Positions 23,553 to 36,863 of a stretch of DNA of 64,000 nucleotides are shown piece by piece. The notes under the pieces are model-generated. The model searched no databases. It was not told the origin of the DNA and saw only the letters and a program-made list of their open reading frames with translations. The DNA comes from Owenia fusiformis (Eukaryota; Annelida; Polychaeta; Sabellida; Oweniidae). Position 1 is the stretch's first letter, and every line of letters starts with the position of its first letter. The position numbers and the translations under genes are program-made. The stretch is from the NCBI GenBank assembly GCA_903813345.2, contig CAIIXF020000012.1, forward strand, positions 31,027,001-31,091,000. The letters run 5' to 3'.

Positions 23553-23920
23553 TATTGAGTCACATGTTATTTTTCAAACAGGAATCACTCCTTCCCACAT
23601 TGTCTACATCTTCCAGTTTTGCACAAAGAGTGCACTTATGTGCCTAGAAAGGACTGGTGAGAAGAATTGTTTTGTAAAATGTATAAAAAACGAGAAAATT
23701 CAGTCAAAAAAAATTCTGAATTTTTTCACTGAATTTTCTTGTTTTTTGTACATTTTATCAAAACTTCTTATTTACATTATTTTCTAGGTACATTAGTGCA
23801 CTCGTTGTGCAAAAGTCAGAGATGTAGAATGAGAAGGAGTGATTCCTGTTTGAAAAATAACATGTGACCCTATTGAGTGTTGCAGCAAAATTCCGAACAT
23901 GCACCCTGACCTTAACGTAC
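23553..23920. mobile_element. Inner palindromic MITE, main part
   Basis: Long near-perfect foldback. CACATGTTATTTTTCAAACA and AGGAATCACTCCTTC at the left mirror GAAGGAGTGATTCCTG and AAAAATAACATGTG at the right. The centre is near 23715 (GAAAATTCAG / CTGAATTTTC). The right end is GCATGCACCCTGACCTTAA-like. Confidence 0.85.
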
Positions 23921-23924
23921 AAAA

Positions 23925-24125
23925 TAAGCAGGTCTCTGATTTTTCTATTTGTTTCTACATCTTATGAAAGTATATTCTCTAGACTCTTCTTGGTATATTA
24001 GTGCACTCTAAGTGCAAAACTGTAAGATGTAGACCGAATATGGAATGAGTTATCTGTTCCTGAAATAAAATGTCACTCCAATGAGGATGGCATAAAAATC
24101 CAAACATGCACACTTTCCATTAATG
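23925..24125. mobile_element. Outer MITE, right part
   Basis: CAGGTCTCTGATTTTTC, TTAGTGCACTCTAAGTGCAA and AAACATGCACACTTTCC correspond to the right arm of the same family. It pairs with the left part at 19990-20155. Confidence 0.6.
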
Positions 24126-24129
24126 TGAT

Positions 24130-24900
24130 AGTTTAAAAGCCTTGGAATCAAAGCGATCCATTGATATTACATCACAGTTATCTTTGGTCAAGGCATGGTG
24201 TATATACTAGATACAGTACATATATAAATGGGTTTCACTAGTAATATACCATATGCATCATCGATGATGAACCAGATACAGAAAACCTGTTCAAAGTAAA
24301 TGTTATATCAGGACAGTAAGAAATTATCATATAAAGAAGTATTCAGAAAATCGTAGGTGATCACATTTGACAATGTTAACCGCAAGCGGGTTTAACTGTA
24401 CTCAAACTGCATAATACATTCAACTTAACCTATTCAGAATTGTTTGAGAGCTGCAGGGGATATGCTCCATTGATTGAACAGGGTATTAGCCAAAGTAAAA
24501 GAATACAAAATGCATTTCCCATTGCATCCCCCTATTATGTTGGATTATCATAATTTTTTATCGTTATACACTGGACTTTCATATGCATTTATTTTTTACA
24601 GCATAAAACTACTCGCAAAAGTTGTTAACTGTCAAAAATATGTTGCACTAACTTCCGTGACTCTCCTTCCTTTTGGAAATCGGCTATGTTTGTAAATTAA
24701 ATGAGGTGAATTTCTTTTTTTCACGACACCCCATATATACATTATCATGACAACACTATTGCATCAATTACACTCAAATCTTAACAACGGAAATGTTTCA
24801 GCTATATACATATCAGGTTTTCAAGGGATTACATCAAAGATAGGAACATGAGATTAAAAAGAAAAGGGTGATTTTTGGACAAACTTGTAAATCGTATATA
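24130..24900. other. No gene seen
   Basis: AT-rich sequence downstream of the ankyrin gene end. Part is probably the 3' UTR of the leftward ankyrin gene. Confidence 0.4.
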
Positions 24901-24913
24901 CAAAGTAGATACA

Positions 24914-26121
24914 TCACTCACTCCATTCGTGCAGGCACAACCTCGAATAGCTATTAGTTGCACAATCGATAGCTGTGCAACCATCATAGTCCTTGATGTC
25001 ATCATCAGCATTGTGATCAAGAAGAATCTCCAAACACTCTGTGCTGCCAACGACTGCAGAATGGTGCAAGGCTGTCCGTCCATCCACATCTTTAATGTTA
25101 ACATCCGCCTGGTTATCAAGGAGAATCTTTAAACAATCCATGCTGCCAACTAGCGCAGCGTGATGTAGACCCGTCTTTCCACTTTTATCTCTTATGTCAA
25201 CTTCAGGTTTGTGTTTCAACAAAAGTCGCAAACATTCCCTGCTACCAGAACTTGCAGCACAATGCAATGGAGTCATGTTTTCATTGTCCATCACGTTAAT
25301 GTTGATGTCAGGCATTTGTTTCAGTAAAAGTTTGACGCTGTCATCATCATCGTTATTTGCTGCGTAATGCAAAGGATTTTTACCAACTTCATCTTGAAAG
25401 TTAATGTCAGCTTTGTGGTGAATAAGTTGTTTTATCGCGGCTGTATTATTGTTCATGGCAGCATATATTAACGGGGTACAACCGAACGCATCCTCAATGT
25501 TTGGATCAGAGTGATTAGTGAGTAAGACAGTTGTGCACGTTTCTTTTAAAGTCTCATTGACACCTTTTTCTGACTCATCATTTAGAACTGCGTGGTGTAA
25601 CGCTGATTTTCCTTCTTCATCAGTTATGTCGATATCTAATTCCATTTTTTCTAGAATAAGTTTCATGGCATATGTGTTATTCCTGATTACAGCATGAGAA
25701 AGCATTGTGTATCCACGTTCATCTTTAATGTTCGGATTGGCGCCATTTTCAAGAAGAACCTGCACTTGTTTGTTATGCCCTGCAATCAATGCCTTCCACA
25801 AAGGTGTCATATGACTTTGGCTTTTTGTAAGATTAACATCAGCCTTATATTTTATGAGCAAATCGAAAAACTTGTCATTTTTTTCGTCAATCGCCCACTG
25901 TAAAGGCGAACCGCTACCACGTGCATTAACATCATATCCATTGTCCAAAAGAAATTCTGCCATATTCCAATCATTTTTGCTCATAACCTTGATAAGGATA
26001 TTTTCACCACACAATTCAGTTTCATTAAACTTGACATTGCTTGGTTTCGTTCGAGTCAGTTTCTCCAATATATCAGTTTCACCCCCAGAGAGTGCTTTGA
26101 AGAAATCATGCTTCCATAATT
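24914..26121 (-). CDS. Ankyrin-repeat protein, terminal exon (about 11 repeats)
   Basis: Open from the right edge to the stop at 24914. About eleven ankyrin repeats are visible, including MTPLHCAASSGSRECLRLLL, GKTGLHHAALVGSMDCLKIL and GRTALHHSAVVGSTECLEIL. Ankyrin stacks bind proteins; the partner is unknown. TTTATTGTAG precedes 26121, giving a likely acceptor with a phase-1 exon start. An in-frame ATG at 26165..26167 would instead give a single-exon protein of 417 residues. The tandem repeats near the stop are highly similar to one another, suggesting recent unit duplication. No membrane segment or other domain is seen in this exon. Upstream exons were not identified. Confidence 0.8.
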
Positions 26122-27070
26122 CTACAATAAATAATGGTATAGACAATTTATATTTCATATTTAACATATGCCGGACAACAAAACTTCTTTTTAGAGGGAC
26201 CAGATCAGTGACTAAATGTCACTAACCAATATCATCAAAGAAATATCATATAAGTGCTAAGAAAAAAGGTTCCCAGATTAATAGGAAAGTCAATATTACA
26301 ATTCCAGAACGTAACAATTCACAAAGCACAGAAAACAAATCTTATAATTGAATACTTTGACATTAACCTTTTTGTACAATGGCCTATATTCCCCTGATAA
26401 AGTCCCATAAGACTTCTACATTAATGAATATCTTAAAGCAATATTTATTAGAAGTTCAACATAAAAATGAGACTCTGCTTGAAGGTTATCATCAATCTGA
26501 GAGATGGACGCAGCAGTTTTGTCAGGTCTTTGAATCTCCTGTCAAGATGCACCATGAATGTTTAGATAATGGTGGGAAATGCATAATACTGGATAACAAT
26601 ATGTGTCAAATGACCAAATAATATAACAGAACTAAATCAGCACTGTACATTATTAAGTCATTAGTACTTCTAATCCTTATGCTGCATGGTACATCATGTC
26701 CCAGGTCGTTCAATAAGTACACGGAAAAATGCTCTCATTTCCCAAATTCTTGATATTTTCCCATATTTTCACACAATGTATAAAAATACTTTCTGATTGG
26801 TTCTTAAAATATCAGCATCTCTAATTTGATTGGTCAAAAATAAGGGTTGCTATGGGCACTTTTTACGCCACACAATTTACCATTACAGAAATCTATCAAT
26901 ATGATCAAATGAAGGATTTCTATTTTTTATTTGTTCTTATTTAAATTACAAATATTCTGAGGGAAAATTGATGTTGTTCTCATGAACATTTCTGAAATCC
27001 TGCTAGTCAATGCTGTACCAGTACTGGGTCAGAAAATCAACAAAGAGTAATGCTATGGTAAGTTGAATTA
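26122..27070. other. No supported gene
   Basis: An 80-codon frame at 26379..26621 (+) is not recognised. GGTCGTTCAATAAGTACACG at about 26705 could be a mariner-type end, but its partner end was not found. Confidence 0.35.
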
Positions 27071-27089
27071 AAGTCAACAATTCAGCCAA

Positions 27090-27446
27090 AATATTTCCAT
27101 CAGGACAATGCAGCCGATCACAATTCTAATATTGTGCAGGAAACCATCACAAATAACTGGCAAAATAGAAGGCCAAATTACATACTCTCCAGATGAGACA
27201 ATCCCTGACTTTGCTGTTTTCACTAGGATGAAGGATCAGCTAAGAGGTGCACTCCATGGAACAATGAAACAACTTTCGACTGCAGTCCAGATGGCTTCAG
27301 AGCACAGTATCATCAATGGGTTGAATGCAAGCGATTGTGTATTAAACACGATGGAGAATATTTCTAAAACCTTATGGGACAGTAGTTGTGACTATTACAT
27401 AAAGAAATATCATGTACAAGTAGAAACGGAGAAGAAATTCATGTAA
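27090..27446 (+). pseudogene. Mariner-like transposase remnant (C-terminal part)
   Basis: HQDNAADHN with a YSPDE..DFAVFTRMKDQLRG run and a C-terminal CDYYIKKYHV tail matches the order of mariner/SETMAR-type transposase C-termini (HxDNA, then YSPDLxPxDF, xLKxxLRG, GDYxE). The HQDNA part and the YSPD part are in different frames, so it is broken. It is catalytically doubtful: the Asp of the DNA motif and the PDF Asp remain, but the rest is absent. Confidence 0.6.
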
Positions 27447-27631
27447 TGGAATGAAAATCAAGCTGAAAACCTGATTTTCCGCAAAAAAGTGTCGACCAAA
27501 TTTGAATCTTTGCGATTATTTTGCCGAAACTTGTAGATTTTATTGATACTATATAGATTAAGGTACCTGTACAATTTCAAGATAACTGGTGGAAAATTGT
27601 TCAGTTATGACCAAACAATAGCTAAAAACTT

Positions 27632-28589
<958 letters not shown>

Positions 28590-29265
28590 CGGCAAGACAA
28601 GAGGGCGATAACGAAAAGTTCACCCATGTAAGCTAATAAAGATAATCCTTCTCAAACTAGTGGAGGGTTCCGGTGTCTCACACATTTGGGAATATTCTCT
28701 GTGATAAAGCAATCTTGCTTGTTCTGGTGATTTTGCTCATTCAGATATTTGGTCCTAACTGCTAGAAGGCCCAAGGTTATTGATGGACACTAATGAATTA
28801 AGAACCCTCTAAGTAAATACACCTCGTAATCTAACAAAATACCTTTTTTCACTATTGTTTCACTAAATTACTGGTACAATTGATCATAAACAAAGGACCA
28901 TATGCACTCTCCATTGGGATCTCCCCATGAGAAAAAAATAATTCATCAGATTTTTCAAAATGAGTATTCTGCTTTAATTATTACATGTATATGTACACTA
29001 GTATCTTGTTGACCTACATTCAGCACTGTATTGATGTATAGGCCACTTATTAGGGTCATAATTCAATCATGAAGTGTAGAGGCATAGATTCCAAACCAGG
29101 AAGTATTTTTGTGTCTGTCAAAATCCATTTGCACCCTAAGCATCCCTACATCTTATCCAAATATGTTACTGCATAATGAAATATAATAGTATATTCTTTG
29201 GTTTTACAAAGTTGTATGATTTTTGATAAGTGTACATGGTTGTTTTTTGAGCATTTTTCTATAGC
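28590..29265. other. No gene seen
   Basis: AT-rich sequence between the GA tract and the next foldback element. Confidence 0.45.
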
Positions 29266-29269
29266 CATT

Positions 29270-30185
29270 TTGTAGGAAAAAATGATGAAAAAATGCACAA
29301 TCTTTTAATTTTAAGTATGACCTGAATCGATTGCAAACTTCATATTTGCACATTTGATGAGATAAACCATTTGTGTCATATTGTGAATTTATTAAGTTTG
29401 TAATCGATTCAGGTCATAGTGTATTTTTGGTATTTTTGTGATAAGCAATGGAAACCAATGGCCTCTATTGGGATCTGCTGATATCCTCATTTTAAGTCAA
29501 TGATGCGCAGCCCCATGTAAGTCAATACAACCTTACTGAACTAAATGGCCCCTATCTCAGCATATGTGTGCCCGAGCACTTTAATATTTTCCAAAGAGTT
29601 ATATGACATTATGTTCTTCGCGTTACATCTAAAAATTATTCATTTCGACCATATAGTAGGGGTATTTGCCAATAAACACACCTCTTCCTTTGTGCAAGAC
29701 CACCCTGACTTTATGTGTAGCGAATAGAATTAAAATCGAGCCTAAAGAAAAGAAAAAGAAGAGATACGATAATTGGCATATTTTTCCATGCTCAAAATGA
29801 ATCATTCTTAGGTGTGACATGAAGAATAGAATGTCACATAGTTCTTTGGAAAATAGTAAAGTGCTCGGGCACACATAGTAGCTTATAGGCTGAGATAGGG
29901 GTCATTTAGTTCAGTAAGGTTGTATTGACTTACACGGGTCTGTGCATCATTGACTTAACATAAGGATATCAGCATATCCCAATAGAGGCCATTGGTTTCT
30001 ATTGATTATCACAAAAACACTAAAAATACACTATGACCTGAATCGATTGCAAACCTAATAATTTCACAATATGACACAAATGGTTTTTCTCATCAAATGT
30101 GGAAATATGAAGTTTGCAATCGATTCAGGTCATACTACAAATTAAAAGATTGTACATTTTTTCATCATTTTTCCCTACAAAATGG
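29270..30185. mobile_element. Large foldback element with hairpins inside each arm
   Basis: Arms of about 360 bp (29270-29635 and 29815-30185) are inverted copies, for example GTGTGCCCGAGCACTTTA against TAAAGTGCTCGGGCACAC. Each arm also contains its own inverted pair around TGACCTGAATCGATTGCAAA, so the element can fold in two ways. No coding content. Confidence 0.88.
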
Positions 30186-30289
30186 CCATAGAAAACTTTC
30201 ACATATACAATACGTCTTTTACTATCCTTAAATTGAGGGAGTTGTGAAATACGCTGACTGAATCAGCCAATCAAATCACACACTTTCTA

Positions 30290-30560
30290 GCAATGATATA
30301 ATAAATGATTTATCAACGATAACGATTTGATTTTTATCAACGAATGGATATGATATCTGCACGAGCGAGCATGAAGTAGCAAAAATCCATTATTCATAGC
30401 ATACGGTGCCGTATGTCATGGCTAAAACTCCGTATGTTATGGTTAAATGAAAATTTGTCAAAAATATCATATTTTACCACTGATTACAAAAATACCGTTT
30501 TTATTTTGACATGTTATCCTATGAATATCATGCTATCTATGGAATAATTGCGTTTAACCT
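30290..30560 (-). repeat. Dispersed repeat, CATACGGTGCCGTATG family, copy 1
   Basis: CTGCACGAGCGAGC, CCGTATGTYATGG and AATACCGTTTTTATTTTCAC-like sequence occur in inverted orientation at 45520-45960. Confidence 0.75.
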
Positions 30561-30814
30561 TTCACAAAATTTATTGCATGATAAATATTTCTACTTTTCA
30601 TTTTCATGGAATTTGCATGTGGATTGCATCGATTTAGTGTATGTGTTTTCAGTTCAATTCCTTATATCTCTCCATCCATTGCATGTACTCGCATGGACTT
30701 TTTCGAATTGCGTGGACTTTGCATGTGCTCTGCATGGAAAAAATCCATGGGCTCTTGCTAGGGGAAATCTTCTTAAATTAGACCATTTGTATCTTTTCTG
30801 GACACCCTGTAAGT

Positions 30815-31275
30815 AGGTTCATGTAAAATTTCAACAAAATTGTTCCACTAGTCTACTTTTGGAGTTATAGTAAAAAACGTAAAATAATACATGTAAAAAT
30901 AGCGGCCGTTTTTCAACATAGCCGCCTACTAGCCAAGAGTGTACCATACTAATGGCCGCCTACTATTCAAAGTGTCATAAGACAATGCACTATGCTTATG
31001 AGTATTCACATTTCAAATGTGAAAAAATCAACTTTCAAAGCGACAAAAAAAGAAAATAGCGTGTAATGGCCGCCGTTTTTTCAAGATGGCCACCATGTTT
31101 TTTTATATTTAGATTTTTCAACCTAATTAATATCCTTTATAATATTTTGGCATTTAAAACATATCGATATAACAGTTTAATATCTTGTAGTACCTAAAAT
31201 ATTGCAAAATAGACACTAAATGGCGGCCATTTCGAAACTGGTGGCCATTTTGAAAATTGGCTTGCGTGCAGAACT
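30815..31275. repeat. Tandem-repeat element, copy 3 (left-truncated)
   Basis: Starts within a unit (TTTGGAGTTATAGTAAAAAA), has about three degenerate units, and ends with the conserved right end ATGGCGGCCATTTCGAAAC ... GTGGCCATTTTGAAAATTGG shared with 19905-19975. Confidence 0.78.
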
Positions 31276-31499
31276 TGTACTCCTTTGGGCACAGACGTAA
31301 TACATTTAAGAGATATTAGTCCACGGGTGTTTGAATTATTTCCCAGGGGACGGAAAAACATACGAACGGATTAAAACAGTTATAAATGAAGATCAATGTG
31401 CATATGTGGTTGGAGACAATTAGGGAAAAAAGAAAATTGACTTTTTAAAAGAGCTTTAAATTATCTTTTCTAAGGTCTGAATATTTATTTTGAAATTTT

Positions 31500-31945
31500 T
31501 TGAGTAGAAAACAAAGATCTGTTTTAGCTAAATTTCGATCTGGCACTTTACCTTTAGAGATTGAAACGGGTAGGTGGCAGAATATACCAAGTCAAGAGAG
31601 ATATTGTAGGCAATGTAAGAATGAAATAGGTGATGAGTTTCATTTTTTATTCAAGTGTAAAGTTAATCATAAATTAAGAGAGGAAATGTTTTGTAAAGTA
31701 AAAGGTATATATGATCTATTTGAGTCTTGTGATGATGAAAAGAAAACAATGTACTTATTGAATTCTAAATCACTCTGTAAATATGTTTCAAATTTTTTGC
31801 TTTTGTCTTTGGAGGCTAAAGATAGATTAAAGTAAGTGTTAATTCTGACTTATCTGCTTATAATATGATTGTAATTGTGTCTCATAAGCCTTTGGAGGCT
31901 GGCCGTATAATTACGGGTGACACTGTAATAAATAAATAAATAAAT
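31500..31945 (+). mobile_element. LINE 3' fragment (same family as 38833)
   Basis: Encodes SVLAKFRSGTLPLEIETGRW and a Cys/His knuckle (CRQCKNEIGDEFHFLFKC), the C-terminal part of a LINE ORF2, with the stop at 31835. The 3' UTR has GTGTCTCATAAGCC...GGCTGG and ends GTGACACTGTAATAAA with an (AAAT)n tail. Heavily 5'-truncated. Confidence 0.82.
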
Positions 31946-31949
31946 ATAC

Positions 31950-34440
31950 CAAATAGAAGGTATGTTGCTACGCTGTATGGATGATTTAATAGAGTATACA
32001 AATGATTATAATATAGATGGCATCATGATAGGTGTGGATTTTATTAAAGCGTATGATAACGTTTCTATAGAGTATATTTTAGATGTTTTTAACCTTTTGG
32101 CTTTGGAAATTCCTTTATAAACTGGATCAAAGTTCTGAATACTGAGAGGAAAAGTTGTGTTTCAAACAATGGATTTTTATCAGATTGGTTTCAGCTAAAT
32201 TTTACAAGGTTGCCCGATTGCCCATTTGTGCTATGTACTGGCTTCTGAGGTCTTAGCCTTGCGTTGCAGTCAAGATTTAGAGATAAAAGTAATAAAAATG
32301 CAAGTAATAAGACTTATAAGATTTATTTTTTAACTCATATGTTTCGTTATACCATACAAAATTACTTACTCCATGCAATGGATATATCATTTGCGGGTAA
32401 CTTTCACTTCTGTTTGAAGTCCAATTACGCTGGGAAGAAAAGCTATTGAAAATGGCGCCGGAGTATCATACTTCAAAATGTACCATTTCTTGTTTAACTT
32501 TCTAATGGCACGATATAGTGACACGATAATATTTACACATGGTTTCAGCATAACTATGAAGGTATAAATGAGATGTTGATGTATTTGGTCTTTTCAATTC
32601 TTTTATAAAAAATAATGTTTAATTTTTGTGCCCGCTGTGACGGAGCAGTTGCAAATGGTGGACAAAAAATATTAGTATTATTTTTTATAAAAACATTAAA
32701 ATGACCCAATGCATAAATATCGCATTAATACATTCAGACTTATGGTGAAAACATATGTTAATATTATCGTGTCACTATATCATGCCATTAAAAAGTTAAA
32801 AAAGAAATACATTTTAGAGTTTGATACTCTGGCGCCGTTTTCAATAGATTTTACTCCTAGCGTTATTGGACTTCAAACAGAAGTGAAGGTTACACGCAAA
32901 TGATATATCCATTGCATGGAGTAAGTAATTATCTTTGATATAACGAAACATATGAGTTAAAAAATAAATCGTGAAGCATTCTTAGTGATTTATGAAAAAT
33001 AGCATGCTCCGTCACAGCGGACAAATCTTTCGATACCAGCCTGTGATATGTGGATTAAAAAATTTAAAAATTTAAAAATTTTCCCCATTTAGACAGTAAT
33101 ATTCCATTAAACCCAGTATATAATGTATCCCAGCTTATTAGATATGGCAGGGCATGCTCGAAATATTTAGATTTTAAGTCAAGACACAATACTTTAGTGA
33201 TCAAACTGTTAGGTCAAGGTTATACTTGTATAAAGCTTGAGAAATACTTTCTGGGCTTTGCTGAAAAATACAAATTTCGAAGTTTCAAGTTTTACCACTT
33301 GAGATGCTGAAGGATGTAGGAATTGTTTAAGACATTGGCGCTGAACTCACAATATTTTCACTTGGCACCTTTTGAGATTGATCCCGGCTATGGCATTTAT
33401 GGTTGAGAAATAGGGATCGAAACCAGCCATAGTTTTCTCCTGATGACCATCGTGAATTATTGTGTTTTATGGATTATGGCGACGGTTTTTGTGAATGGAT
33501 GTTGGCCCTTTGAAACGCCTATGAACTTGGAGACTGGATTTTATCTATCCCACATCATTTGAGACTGAATGCTCTATCTTGTATGAGTACTTGTATTTCC
33601 AACTATTTTTGATGTTATGAGTATTGGCTATCAATTTCTAATTTCTCTTCAACATGTATTGTAATGACTTCTGTATGAATGAAATGTCCCTTGGTGTTCT
33701 GGTCCTGGATTGTGATATTGGTTCTTGAATGGTGGGGGAAAGGGGGTATTAGACATTGTTTCTTTTCACGTTAGATCATGGTTTTGGGCTATATGGGGTC
33801 TGTTTTTCTTGACTGGTATGCACTTAGAGTTTGCTTTTTCTTGCTAAGTTCCATTACATGTTTTCGTATTTTCCCTTTGGCACTTGTGCTTATATATTAA
33901 ATACAATTGGCATTTTAAAATTAGCCTCAAAATGTATAAGATCCAAAATAGTGGATCAACTAAATATAGAAAGGAATATTTTTGTTAATAAAGCAAAGTG
34001 GCTCGTTGCAAAGCAAGTATCAAAAAATACTCAACTCATGCAATGGAAAATTTTACAGGGTATATACCCCACAAATGTTATTTTAAAGAAGTACAAAATT
34101 AATGAATCAGACATTTGTGACTTGTGATAACATAGATAATACGACACATCATTTTTTTAATTGTACACGAACGAAAGCATTTTGGGAAAAAGTAGAGTAC
34201 AAACTCAATGTAAAAGATGTAGTTTATGGGGTCGAAAATAATAATGATTTGAATTTAAAAATCCTTCTACGTGTATAGGTAAAAGGGCAATTGTAATAGC
34301 AAATTTTTCAAAAGTAGATATTTTCAGTGTATGAATCACTTAATCAAAAAATTCTTCCTTTTTTGTATAATTGCATTCCATGTATGTAAATATGTTTTTT
34401 TGGCAATAAATTTAAAAAAAACAAAAAAAACGAAGCCGTT
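31950..34440 (+). pseudogene. Mosaic of retroelement reverse transcriptase remnants
   Basis: Three islands with LINE character but many stops and frameshifts. At 31970-32080 there is RT motif A type sequence (GVDFIKAYDNVS). At 33098-33301 there is an open stretch with SQLIRYGRACSKYLDF and KLLGQGY. At 33890-34230 there is an L1-like C-terminal region (WKILQGIYPTN, then HHFFNC..TKAFWEKV in another frame). These may come from more than one element. The palindromic MITE at 32319 splits the first two islands. An A-rich end lies near 34420. Confidence 0.6.
32319..32972. mobile_element. Palindromic MITE (CCGCTGTGAC family), intact
   Basis: Arms of about 330 bp on either side of a centre near 32650. 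ATTTATTTTTTAACTCATATG at the left mirrors CATATGAGTTAAAAAATAAA at the right, and TGAAGTCCAATTACGCT mirrors AGCGTTATTGGACTTCA. The central motif is CCGCTGTGACGGAGC. A related copy is split at 54.9-57.4 kb. Confidence 0.88.
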
Positions 34441-34878
34441 CTCTAAATGATTTGATGTGATAAATGAAACACTTTCAATATGACAGTCAATTTCAAAATA
34501 GGAACAATTTAATTCAGAAGAGGAATCTTTAATTTGCTAGCGAATAATTTGCATCCCTCTGGCGTTTAACGTATCTCAAACATCATGCCTAGTTACAAAA
34601 AACTCACGGCACAATGTGACATGTATCTCTATAGAGTCTATGGAGTTTTATTAAATCCTTTGATTTTATTCATTGATGAATTTCTCAACCATTAATAAAC
34701 TGCATTTGATCAAAAACATGATGCTTCACTTAAGTTGCGTTCAAATGGAGCGCTCAAATCCCCTGTGAACTACATGCCTCATGTAGGATGGGGTTAAGGG
34801 GTAAGTTTTGTTTGAAAACCTAATGATGTAACACCATTGCCATTTTGAGAGTTTACAAGAACAATATGTCATTGCGAT

Positions 34879-36190
34879 CTAACCTTCCCTTTCCTGTGGG
34901 TCAAGACCATCATTTTCTTCTATGTTTTGCTGTTTTTCTTCAGCAGCTTGATCAGTAATGACTCGCTTAGGTTCTTTGTTTTCTATCCGAGCGGTATCTA
35001 GAAACACTTCTGCTCTCTTTTTGTTTACTGAAACAGAAGTATGAATGTGTAAATATTGTAAAATGACGATTTCTTTCAAAGCATTGGTTTTTGCGGGTTG
35101 CAATAGATGATGTGGCTTTTATTTTGAATAATATTTATGTGAAGGATCAAATCAATACTTACTTTACCTCAGAATCTCATAAACTCAGTGACAACTAGTG
35201 ATAAAACTACATGAGGAAAGGTTCAGCGCTTACCTACACTTCCAGCATCAAGGAAGCTTTCCATTTGCTTGTCATCAGATTTTTCAATAATAGTAAGAGC
35301 AGACTCATTTTTCTTGTTCTTCATTTTTTTGTCAGCTCCATTTTTCAGTAGTTCTCTAAAACAAGCTACCTGCTTTGCACGACCAGCATACATTAGTGCC
35401 GTGTTTCCTTCCTTATCAGTCGCGTTTACATCAACATCCTTGCTCACAATGATGTTAATAAACTCAGAATAAGGTGTTTCTGCTACATACATCAACATTG
35501 TTTTATTGTCGTTGTCTACCTTATCAATAGCAGCATTATTTTCAAAAAACGTTTTTATTCTGTTTTTGTCATTTAAAGCCTTCAGAGACCACATCAACGC
35601 AGTTCTACCTGATGTGTCCTGTGAATCCAGATCTGCTCCGGATTTGATGAGAAGATCAACGCAGCTGTATGCTTTTCTCTTTACAGCCCACATCAATGGG
35701 GTTATTCCAATATTTGTTTTTGAATCAATATTTGCCCCATTCTTCAACAGAAATTTAATTACTTCAACGTTCTGATCATTCAGCGAAAACATCAAAAGTG
35801 TCCTATTGAATGTATCGCAAGCATTCACATTAAGTTTTGGTCCCATCATTTCAAATAGATGTTGCAAAAATTCTAAACGTCTGCCTGAAACGTCTTTCTG
35901 TTTATAACCACTGTCCCAGGGAAGGACCATTTCCAATACCATTTGTCCAACATCCTCTCGATGAATTGAAGTCTCGTTCCAGAGCAAGCGTTCAATTTCT
36001 TTGAAATACCCTGCTTTTGCAAAAGCTTTTATTTTCTGTAGTAATTCTGATATACTAATGTCAGTCTCGTACGGTAACAAGTGTCTCACTTTTATATTGG
36101 GTCCATTGATGATGCATTCTTCTACTTTTTGTTGTGCTTGCTGAATCAACCAAAGATGAGGATCCACATCAGTGGAAAGATGTTTAACGG
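34879..36190 (-). CDS. Ankyrin-repeat protein, last two exons (about 6 repeats)
   Basis: Exon 35234..36190 (acceptor TTGATTATAG, donor GTAG|GTAAGCG) joins in phase to terminal exon 34879..35027 (acceptor CTTCTGTTTCAG), which ends at a stop. The N-terminal half (about 110 residues) is unrecognised. Then come about six ankyrin repeats, for example GITPLMWAVKRKAYSCVDLL and GRTALMWSLKALNDKNRIKT, which share an unusual LM(W/Y) in place of LH.A. The last exon encodes a charged, probably disordered tail (KKRAEVFLDTARIENKEPKR ... NDGLDPQEREG). Earlier exons must lie upstream; none was recognised before the transposons at 36.8 kb. Likely a protein-binding scaffold, partner unknown. Confidence 0.85.
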
Positions 36191-36860
36191 CTATAATCAA
36201 AATGAGTGATCCAGTTTAACACATTGTCGAAGATTTTAAACACACATTAAAAACTGACCAATTGTCTACAGCATCACAGATCAGTGCTTTCAACCAACAG
36301 CAAATATTCAAAGGTAAATATTATTAACGATTTCAGTACCGATGAACACAATCAAAATATGTGAAAGTAATAATTGAAGAACATTAAAAACCTAATAAGT
36401 GGAAAATTATCGATCATGTCCAAAAGTAGGTTCATTAAAAATAGAAATATATATTTCTTGTGAATTGATGTTTATCAAACGAGGAATACGTTGTATATAT
36501 GATATTGGAAAACGTCAAGGTAATATGCTTGAAAAACAGTAAAAAATATATTTTAACATTCATAGTCTTGCAGCAAATGAACGAAACACATTAAAATCTC
36601 AGGAATCTGCTCGGCCATTAATAACATTTCAGTGACACAAGTGATTAGTACTAATGTTGTAGTTTGTTTTGAATTGAAATTCTATCTGCCTGTTGAAACT
36701 CATATGAGCATACCAGATTGATATCAGTTACATGAACTCAAGAACAACATTTTAGGCAACCAATTGTACTTCAATCCATTGAGTTAGACATTCTTTGTTC
36801 AATTCTTTTAACAAGTTTATATGTTGCAACTTTTTAACTTTATCTCAAGTGAAGTACTAC
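36191..36860. other. Probable intron of the ankyrin gene; nothing else seen
   Basis: AT-rich sequence upstream of the ankyrin exon acceptor, with no coding signal and no clear repeat. Confidence 0.4.
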
Positions 36861-36863
36861 GTA

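Noticed and set aside
30511-30816. 101-codon plus-strand ORF
   Set aside because: It overlaps the dispersed CATACGG repeat and has hydrophobic low-information content.
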